Source: Holacanthus passer (Eukaryota; Chordata; Actinopteri; Pomacanthidae). From it: a DNA stretch of 64,000 bases. The notes beneath the pieces are model-generated. The model saw nothing but the letters and a program-made list of their open reading frames with translations, did no database searches and had not been told where the DNA came from. Position numbers and translations under genes: made by a program. Each line of letters begins with the position of its first letter. Position 1 is the first letter of the stretch. The DNA lies in assembly GCA_025331565.1 (NCBI GenBank), contig JAFREQ010000017.1:806001-870000 (forward strand), in the 5' to 3' direction. Below are positions 56,801-64,000 of this stretch, in pieces.

Positions 56801-59800
56801 ACAGTGTAAACATGATCAGAAAATACTGGTCTGTTATCATTGACATCTGTAACGACTATAGAGACGTCGGTGCTGATGCTCCACGCCGAATCATTTGCAT
56901 TTACTTTCACGACATAATGATCCTGCATCTCTCTGTCCAGAGGTCTTTCAACAGTGATGCAGCCGGTGTTGAAGTCAATATTAAATGGCACGTCATCACT
57001 TTGGTCGATTATGGAGTAATTAATCGCTGCATTGGCGCCGGTATCATCATCAGTTGAGGTGACTTGTATGATTGTGTGTCCAACAGGAGAATCCTCAGGA
57101 ACCTCTGTGAGAAAAATCTGTGAGAAACGAGGTGCGTTGTCATTTCTGTCTAAAACAACGACAACAACAGTGGCTCTGTCTGTGTGAAGAGGGTTGTTTA
57201 GCTCTGCAGCTTCGACTGTCAAATTGAATTCAGATATATTTTCTCTGTCTAAACTCATGGTGGTGCTCAATAAACCGTTTTCAGGGTCAATTGTGAAAAA
57301 ATGGTCAGCGTCCCCTTCTGTTATGTTGTACCACACTGTGCCGTAAATTCCCGAGTCAGCGTCAATGGCGAGAACGTCACAAACCCAGGATGGCGGGGAG
57401 TTCTCCAAAACCTCACACCTGTACTCAACCTGGGTGAACTGAGGGAAGTTATCATTTACATCACTGATGTTTATGTGAATTTCTGCGTATGATGAGAAAG
57501 GAGGCAAACCAAAATCTCTGGCTTCTATCAACAAAGTAAACTCCTTTTTGCTCTCGTAATCCAGAGGGTTCTCCAATGTCAACGCTCCACTCAGTTGCTC
57601 GATGTGAAAAACGTCTTCAAAGTTCCCAGAAGCCAGATAAAAAGAGATGGGTTCAGCTCTGACGCTCACTGCAGAGACAACTGCCACTAATGTTCCCACT
57701 GGCTCGTCCTCTGAGAGCGAATAACTCAGAACATCCACACTCATCTCTGGAAACTCAGAGACGTCCTGAAACCTGATGCTGATGGTGGTGAAGTCAAATT
57801 TAGGATTTTCTCCAGCATCTTCCACATGTACATTGACAATAACATCTTCTGTTCTTTGGAGAGCACTTGAAGTGAAGACAGTGCCGCTGTATGGATGGAT
57901 GGAAAACAGATCTGAACTTTGTCCATATAATGAATACTGGAGTTCTGCATTCATCTCAGTGTCTCCATCTGTTGCTCTTACTGCACAAACAACTGAGCCT
58001 GTAGGGGAAAAACAGAAAACATGAAATAAAACTCTCAGTCCTCTCAAGTCTGCATTATCCAGGATGAAATATTTGACTCTCAAGTGTTTATAAAAACTGA
58101 CCTGGAGCCATCTCAGTGGGCACATAGGCCACATATGGGCTGTTCATAAACTCTGGCCAGTGGTCATTAATGTCTCCAATAAGCACGATAACAAGCACTG
58201 AGCTTGACAGAGGCTGGGTAGGATGTTTATCACTGCCAATCACCGTCAACCTGTAAATGGCCACTGCCTCTCTGTCCAAGACATCGGTTGTAAACAGCTC
58301 TCCAGATGTTTCATCAATGCTGAAAGGCACGTCATGGGTCTCCATGGAATATCTAACGAGAGGCAAAAAGTATAATAGAAATAATATATATAGAATCCAA
58401 GAGTGATTTCCAGTTGCTCTTACGCAGCATATTCAACAAATACTCAACTATTGTGTAGGAAATATTGATTTAATGTTTGCCTACGATCCTCAAGATGATT
58501 CCAAAGTAGGTTGCAGAGAAAATGTGTAACTCAAGTATAAACTACAGACAGTATTTATAAATTTTGAATTTCTGATGTGACATTCTACCTTATTTCCCCA
58601 CTGACACCCTCATCTAGGTCAGATGCCGTCATCATGGCGAACACGATGCCGGTAGGACTGTCCTCAGACACTATGGTGTTGTAGACTTCCTCAGTAAACT
58701 CTGGACGGTTATCGTTCACATCATCCACTATGACGTGCACGGTTACAGTACCTGTTAGACGTGGCACTCCTTCAAATGACAAAGTAAATAATGAATTATC
58801 AAACTGGTTAAAGTGACAACACAGAACAACAGAGTGTAAAGTTTATCATATGTTAGCTTTGGTCACCTGCATCAACAGCAATGATGGTAACAAAGTACGA
58901 TGATTCTCTCTCTCTGTCCAGGCTGTGTAAAATCTGAAACTTGCCATTGGGAGTGATGGAGAACAAACCATCACTATTTCCTTTCTGTATAAAATATGAA
59001 AGCTGGCTGTTGACGCCTAAATCTTCATCCAAAGCTGAGACCTGGTTAAAAAAAAAAAAGACATAAAAAATTAACATCAAAACATTCTGCAATCAACATT
59101 CAGTGAACTCTTTGGTGAAGCAGTATCACCTGATGTGTCAGCTGAGAGGGGTCCTCCCCATTCTCCATTACATGTATGCTGAGTCTTTCTGGAGTGAAAA
59201 GAGGCGCAAAGTCATTCACATCCAACACTGTGACACTGATAGAAGCTGTAGCAGATCTGGGCGTGTTCCCCTGATCGACAGCTGTTACGATGAAGCTGTA
59301 GTTTGAATCCCTCTCCCTGTCCAGTTTATCCATGACTGAGACGACGCCTCGAACCGTGTCCACCACAAACGGACTCGCCTGGGTCAGCATGTATCGCACT
59401 TGTCCATTCATTCCGACGTCTCGGTCAAATGCCCAAACCTGAAACAGGCTCGTTCCTCTGGGGACGTCCTCTCTGACCGTCAGGCTGTAGCTGCTTTGTA
59501 AGAACTCGGGGTCGTGGTCATTTACATCCTCAACATGGACTGTGAGATTCAGAGTGGTCGCCATCCTGGGTGAGCCTTTATCTGTGGCTGTTACAGTGAT
59601 AGTCAGGGTATCTTACCTGTTCTCTGTCTAATTCCTTCTCCAGGTATATTCTTCCACTTCTGTCATCGATGCTAAACACGCCACCAGAAGTGTTGTCTAA
59701 ATAATATAAAACTTCCCCATTGGACCCAGTGTCTTCATCCTCAGCATGTACAGTCATTATAACAGAATGAAGAGCAGCGTCCTCTGGGACACTGATTATT

Positions 59801-62216
59801 TTGGCTGATTCAAAAAATGGCGCATTGTCGTTGACATCATTGATCACCACGATGACATGTGCCGTGCTGGTGAACTGTAGGGACACAGGCTGCACGCAGT
59901 CGTTGGCTGTCACAGTCAGATTGTAGAAGGATTGTCTCTCTCTGTCCAGCTCCGTGCTCAGGCACAAACTACCAACTGGATTTATGAAGAAAACTTCCTC
60001 TTCATCTCCACCAACCACTCTCAGGCTCAAGTCTCCATTGTCACCTGACAGAGAGGAAAACGTAACACATGACATCACAAATGATAACTGATATGTGACT
60101 AACAATAAACAAGCGTCAGGCCTTGATTTGACTTGACAAATGTGACATGCAGAAAGAAATGTGTGACTATGATTTATGCTTTTCTCCAAAATTGGAAGCT
60201 TTATTTTCAGTCAGTCATGCTTTTCTTCACACTGGACAGTTACAGGTCAATCCAATTAACTATCAATGTTATTGCTATAACAAACTGAACAATGTGGGTG
60301 AGACTTTAAAACTTTTGAACAAAAAAAAAAAAAAACTGCTATCACACATGGCTCCAGCTTCTCATTAGCTTCGTCTGAACTGTGCAATGCAGTGAGGACT
60401 GTCGATTTGACCCACATTAATTGCAGAGACCTGTAAATCCCCAGCTGGAACAGCATGCAAAATGGTGGAAATAAGAAGAAAATAAATCCTGTCTTTGTAG
60501 TAGTACATGAGCAGTAAGTGTAAGGTATGGATAGACTTTAAACTATTCATGCAAAAATAAAAGCTTTCTTTTACAAAAACATATTAAAAAAAAGTAACAT
60601 TTTTTCTTTGGAAAATTTGTTTTTTGGCTTCACCACAAAACAAAACAAAAACATATAAAAGATGAGGACAAAAAGCTGAATCAGCAAACAGCACAATTTA
60701 AAAATGTATTCATTGTGTGCTTTTAGCTGCATGCACGTTTAAATACAGTCTATATGGTGAGTTCTCGCAATACTATGGATTTCATCAACAATGCTTATTA
60801 AGCGTGTGGATGCAGCTTTAGATGGACAGACATAAGGCCAGTTCCTCAGTCATGGCCACTGGAGAGAGTAATTCACAGTCATGCATGTTTTTGCTGTGGG
60901 AATTAAATTTATTATAGGGAGGAAACTCACTTGAATATTGAAAAACTTTGTAAACTATATAGCTCCATTTTTTTCACAACCCAGTTTTTATTCACTGTTG
61001 CTGTGCAATGTTTTGATCCTTTTGGGGTACTTTCTCACTGTTTACATTTATACATACATTTATTTTCTGAAGATGTAGTGATAGTTTCTGAATGTTGGAT
61101 GAATGTTATATTTCAACTGTACTTCTGCACTTACCATCATCTTTATCTGACACATTGAATGACAGGAAGCAGGTGCCAACCCGTGCGTCTTCCAACAATG
61201 ACGCAGAAAAGGATTCCTGACTGAACACAGGGGGGTTGTCGTTCACATCCAGCACATTGAAGTAAACCCTGACACTGGATACCTGTGAATCCCCCTGCTG
61301 CGCCACCACAGTGAGTATGTAGAAGCTTTGTGCTTCGAAATCCAGGCTGCGGGATAATAGGAACTCCCCTGAGAGGGGGCTGAGGAGGAACAGGGTCTCT
61401 CCGTCATCCTCCTGCACTGAGTACGTGATAGGCGTGAGAGTCTCAAACACTGTTTCCACCTTTCCCACAACTGTTCCTGTCAACACATGGATAATACACA
61501 ATCACCAGGTGACTCAAATGAAAATATTATTGTTAAAAACAGAAGGACCTTAACTATCCTAGAGATGAGGATAATTTAGATCTCAAATCACAAGTTAAAT
61601 AATAATATTTCAAACTATCATGTAATACTCAAATTAACTGTTGTTAGCAAACATTATGCATTTGTGTGTGATTTACATGGGGAAAGGCCTCGCTGCACAG
61701 ATGACTAACCTGGTACTGTGTCTTCTTTCACTTCAAATGAATAAACAGTTTTGGAGAAAGCCATCTGTGTTCGCCATCTGTTATGAGAGCGTAAGCTGGC
61801 TGTGCCATGTCTGGGCTCAGCACCAATAGATGTATAATACCAGGAGGGAAGAGTGTGATGCCCCAAGACGATATCTGCAAAATGCCTCTCGCTGCTCACG
61901 TTCTCCGTCTTTCTAGATGAGGGTTCATGAGAGGATGTCTCATTAAACACCTGAGGAACAGAAGAAAAAAACTCTCTTGTTAAAGTGAAACATGCATCAT
62001 AGGCTACTTTTGAAGCATTTAAATGATAGATAGCGTTGATTGTATTTACAACCTGCACATATTCCACACATTCATACACCGTTTCAACTTAACTTGTAAT
62101 CAGTTATCTAAAAAATATGCTCCCACTGCTGTAACAAATGAGCTAACAGGCCAACTTACCAGAAAATTACACAATAAAATGATATATTTGTTCCATTGTC
62201 CAGTTGAGTCCATCAT
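49493..62216 (-). CDS. FAT-type giant protocadherin, 16 exons, about 3,039 aa
   Basis: Single-pass cell-adhesion protein. Order: signal peptide; short N-terminal region; 17 cadherin repeats (DxNDNxPxF-type linkers); a juxtamembrane block of about 200 residues; EGF modules including two calcium-binding DIDEC/DVDEC types; laminin G; EGF; laminin G; Cys-rich stretch; transmembrane segment (about 2697-2722); 317-residue tail. The EGF/LamG/EGF/LamG order resembles FAT4 and Drosophila Fat, but those have 34 cadherin repeats. Exons: 62160-62216, 61710-61950, 61135-61476, 59130-60044, 58867-59041, 58589-58769, 58102-58352, 53676-57998, 53487-53588, 52618-52919, 52434-52519, 52163-52339, 51721-51845, 51409-51626, 50989-51247, 49493-50856. 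All junctions are GT-AG and in phase. Exon 4 carries an apparent 2-base deletion. Orthology is not settled, so no symbol is given. Confidence 0.85.
50989..51247 (-). CDS. FAT-like exon 15: laminin G 2, second part
   Basis: Acceptor GTCTAATTTAG, donor TCGG|GTAAAT. Contains DGVWHVLLLFSNGQNTFLLL and SVEKFVFGAAL. Confidence 0.87.
51409..51626 (-). CDS. FAT-like exon 14: laminin G 2, first part
   Basis: Acceptor TTTTTTGAATAG, donor AAG|GTATGT. Contains ELVLRFNGNDYIEYV and NIKFKTQDNGVLMFVVG. Confidence 0.88.
51721..51845 (-). CDS. FAT-like exon 13: EGF module between laminin G domains
   Basis: Acceptor TTTCTTTTAAAG, donor AAAG|GTAAAG. Reads CPRSIPPCHSSPCKNGGRC then DYYCECKSPFTGSNC. Confidence 0.85.
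52163..52339 (-). CDS. FAT-like exon 12: end of laminin G 1
   Basis: Acceptor CTACAACCAG, donor GATAG|GTAAGC. Contains NMTFGGLRTFE and HDFVGCIRNIHVNG. Confidence 0.87.
52434..52519 (-). CDS. FAT-like exon 11: laminin G 1
   Basis: Acceptor GCATTCAACAG, donor GAGAG|GTGAAG. Codes MGSLHVDNCTDAENNGF onward. 86 bp, too short for a long-frame search; recovered from phase. Confidence 0.8.
52618..52919 (-). CDS. FAT-like exon 10: EGF end and laminin G 1
   Basis: Acceptor CGTTACTTCAG, donor GCAAT|GTGAGT. Laminin G strands ISLEFATVQRNSLLLFNPGG and DGYFHSVTARRIGN. Confidence 0.87.
53487..53588 (-). CDS. FAT-like exon 9: EGF module
   Basis: Acceptor TTTGCTTTTCCAG, donor TTTG|GTAAGA. Reads CEQLIDHCRSTPC and CTNSLTGFSCNCPFG. 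Confidence 0.88.
53676..57998 (-). CDS. FAT-like exon 8: EC7-EC17, juxtamembrane block and EGFs
   Basis: Single 4,323-bp exon, open throughout; acceptor TTTTTCCCCTACAG, donor GAAG|GTAGAA. Most repeats carry LDRE-like motifs, while the linkers of EC7 (VSEFPEM), EC11 (PYNYYPPMF) and EC12 (GKNEFSPSF) have lost calcium ligands. After EC17 (VDENDNP) comes a conserved-looking block (FGSSFQGGMIGNVQPED ... ALDSLFNLQASKTHVFG) and then EGF modules DPCLTSPCQNGATC, DIDECEVNPC and DVDECLKLKC. Confidence 0.92.
58102..58352 (-). CDS. FAT-like exon 7: EC6 and start of EC7
   Basis: Acceptor CCTCTCGTTAG, donor TCCAG|GTCAGT. Contains IDETSGELFTTDVLDREA and the linker IGDINDHWPEF. Confidence 0.85.
58589..58769 (-). 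CDS. FAT-like exon 6: end of EC5, start of EC6
   Basis: Acceptor CATTTGAAG, donor ATAAG|GTAGAA. Contains VDDVNDNRPEF and ASDLDEGVSGEI. Confidence 0.85.
58867..59041 (-). CDS. FAT-like exon 5: middle of EC5
   Basis: Acceptor with a long T run ending AACCAG, donor GCAG|GTGACC. Contains VSALDEDLGVNSQ and HSLDRERESSY. Confidence 0.85.
59130..60044 (-). CDS. FAT-like exon 4: EC2-EC5 start, with frameshift
   Basis: Acceptor CTCTCTGTCAG, donor CATCAG|GTGATA. Frame 1 runs to LEKELDREQVRY; the frame then changes at about 59605-59612 and continues LTITVTATDKGSP, completing EC3. Two bases (AC of an expected TACACC) appear to be missing; restoring them gives correct phase at the next junction. Linkers INDVNDNAPFF, VEDVNDHDPEF and VLDVNDFAPLF are present. 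Confidence 0.8.
61135..61476 (-). CDS. FAT-like exon 3: EC1 and start of EC2
   Basis: Acceptor TGTTGACAG, donor GATG|GTAAGT. Contains the EC1 linker VLDVNDNPPVF. Phase 1 at both ends. Confidence 0.85.
61710..61950 (-). CDS. FAT-like exon 2: N-terminal region and start of EC1
   Basis: Acceptor TTCTGTTCCTCAG, donor CCAG|GTTAGT. Residues 20-100. The first 60 residues are not cadherin-like and carry NET and NVS glycosylation sites; EC1 opens at FSKTVYSFEVKEDTVPG. Confidence 0.75.
62160..62216 (-). CDS. FAT-like exon 1: signal peptide
   Basis: Codes MMDSTGQWNKYIILLCNFL and ends at a perfect donor GTAAGT in phase 0, which matches exon 2. Hydrophobic core YIILLCNFL. A second possible first exon with its own signal-like sequence lies at 62346-62391 but does not match in phase. 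Confidence 0.6.
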
Positions 62217-62345
62217 AAAGTTTACTTCTTAAGTGCCTCTTACTTGGTCATAATTGCAAACTCAAATGAGAGAATAAGATCCTCAGCAAAGCAAAACAGA
62301 CACAGCAGTAAAAAAAGTAAAGTCCTGGAAAGTGCACAGCATTAC

Positions 62346-62391
62346 CTCCACACAAGACCAACAAATGGAAAACTATTAAAGCTGTATCCAT
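62346..62391 (-). other. Alternative first exon with signal-like peptide
   Basis: ATG at 62391 reads MDTALIVFHLLVLCGG and meets a donor GGAG|GTAATG in phase 1. Exon 2 needs phase 0, so joining it would give a stop almost at once. It could be a 5' untranslated exon, belong to another splice form, or be chance. Confidence 0.3.
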
Positions 62392-64000
62392 AGTGATTAC
62401 TCAATCTTTTCAGCTTGTAATCCTGACTGACACGCCCCTTTGACATCACTCTATGCAAATCCTGCAGCAGAAGAAAAAGCTCTTTTGGGCCTACAAAAGG
62501 CAGCAGATTGAAAGTTTGATGTTATATATATTTCAAAAGAAGCCATGCCTCATAATCGTAAAATTAATTAGTCCACATGCCCTTGATTTCTTTAAAGAAT
62601 GAACAAAAATTCTGGGAAATAAAACACAAAATAGTAATAATATATGCCACTATGCTTTGCCGAATCAGTCTATTTTATATTCCCTGCATGGATTTTTGCT
62701 ATTGAGGTTCCTCAGTGTAGAGATGAAATGAACTCTTTGAACAGTCGCCTCCAGTAAGGTGGTCTGGAGGGAGCCTTTCTCGCTGCATGTCAGACGGGGG
62801 GGATTCATTCAGAAACTGCGAGGCGTTCATTCAGTTGGTGAAAGGAGAGAAAGGAAGAAAAAAACTGCTGCTGTGAATCACAGGTTTCAAAAGAGAGCTG
62901 ACATGATACTGTAGCACTGACTATTAAAACTGAATAGAAAACTGAACAGTTGCTTGGAGCAATTGTGTATAATTAATTAGGAAGTGTATGACTAGAATTG
63001 ACAGAATACTCTAATAAGTTTCTCTTTCATATTCAGAATTAATTTACTGCCTACTGCTTTTTCCCCAATAAAACCGACTATTGTAAACCTTATGTTAACA
63101 ACATGCAGGGACACTGAGGATGAAAGCCTGTGTCTGTGTTACGCCCACTCAAAGGACACCACTGTGGCTTCATTCATATTTGCAAACACTTTTGAGAGGG
63201 GGACATTTCTTTGTATGGCAAAGGGCAATGCAGCTGAAAAAAAGCCTGATAAATGGACATGTGAACCCCCTTTAAGTGACTGTGAGGCCACCGTGACTGT
63301 GAGACTGTCTCCAATTACACACAGAGGGAACTCTATCCCAGCAAAGGATCACAAAAGGTCCCTGCCTGGACTCACTGGGGAAGTGCACACACAAAACACT
63401 AAACACTAAAGGACTTTCCTCTGGACACTTTGCTGAGAATGAAAAAGACACGCAACACTTCATTTCATGTTTTAGACAACTAATCCTTATATAAGACTAT
63501 TTTTCTTGTTAAGTGTGTTCATGTAAAGGATTGAATTGTACCATTTTAATAATATAACATAGTGACATTTAGAGACACAAATACATATGAATTTTGCAGT
63601 CCATCTGATAATGAAAAGCCAAAGTTTAATTCCATTCAGCTACATTACTATCAGTTGTGCAAACAGGCAGGTTTATTGGTGTCCCTGAAGAGAAAAGACT
63701 GTCTGTTGTGTGATTTCATCTTATGTTTTATGGTTCAATATATAATGATTTAAGGGCTATTCTCTTTAATACGATGTCCTGCTGGATGAATGATTAAAAG
63801 AAACTTAAAGAGGCTGTGTTTTAAGAGGCCAACTGTTTGTTGTTCGGCTGATTTTATGGGGACAAAGTTCTTTCTTTGCAATATGATCATGTCTAACAAA
63901 TATTGCACCACTTAAGCTGCGTTTCTTGGTGTCTTATTGAGTCCATGTGGACACAAAGACTAACCAACCATACAGAATTTTTAAACTTTTAACTACTTAT
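62392..64000. other. 5' flank of FAT-like gene
   Basis: Contains an octamer ATGCAAAT at 62453-62460 close to the 5' end of the gene and GC-richer patches at 62.74-62.83 kb. A 105-codon open frame at 63092-63409 has no recognisable domain and is not called. No other gene seen. Confidence 0.4.

Noticed and set aside
59588..59616. Possible very short intron (GTAAGA ... AACAG) explaining the cadherin frame break
   Set aside because: It would be about 29 bp, far below workable intron size, and the phases of the available AG sites do not restore the downstream frame.
63092..63409. 105-codon plus-strand frame upstream of the cadherin gene
   Set aside because: No recognisable domain and no supporting exon structure.

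Overview
The window reads as teleost fish genomic DNA. It is AT-rich, and it holds intronless class I-like odorant receptor (OR) coding exons, a fish-type Tc1/mariner element with transposase remains, a degenerate non-LTR reverse transcriptase, teleost-type dispersed repeats and short introns. No tRNA, rRNA, CRISPR or prokaryotic feature was seen.

Layout. (1) 1-13.5 kb: four divergent OR genes, OR1 on the minus strand and OR2-OR4 on the plus strand. (2) 13.5-19.35 kb: long gene-poor stretch with repeat fragments. (3) 19.35-27.3 kb: four tandem, nearly identical minus-strand OR genes (OR5-OR8) on a 2,535-bp unit, one unit lacking 989 bp. (4) 27.3-32 kb: repeats and a broken OR pseudogene in two pieces. 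(5) 32-47.6 kb: five plus-strand ORs (OR9-OR13) of a second subfamily. OR9 and OR10 are alike only in their coding exons. OR11 and OR12 lie on a 2.3-kb segmental duplication whose second copy carries a 1.6-kb Tc1-like insertion close to the OR12 promoter. (6) 49.5-62.2 kb: a minus-strand 16-exon gene for a giant single-pass protocadherin of FAT type (about 3,039 residues, 17 cadherin repeats, EGF and laminin G modules, one transmembrane segment, 317-residue tail). It carries an apparent 2-base deletion in cadherin repeat 3. (7) 62.2-64 kb: its 5' flank.

The ORs should be 7-TM chemoreceptors of olfactory neurons. Many have a 3' splice site immediately upstream of the ATG and a plausible short intron behind a non-coding leader exon, so the common model is leader exon, short intron, single coding exon. 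The cadherin gene is functionally unrelated to the ORs as far as the sequence shows. Its reading frame, splice sites and phases were followed exon by exon; all phases agree except at the frameshift.

The most interesting points are the compact FAT4-like architecture with half the usual cadherin repeats, its frameshift, mosaic exchange in the TM3 pocket of the OR5-OR8 array, coding-exon-restricted identity of OR9 and OR10, and the Tc1 insertion with its paralogous empty site.
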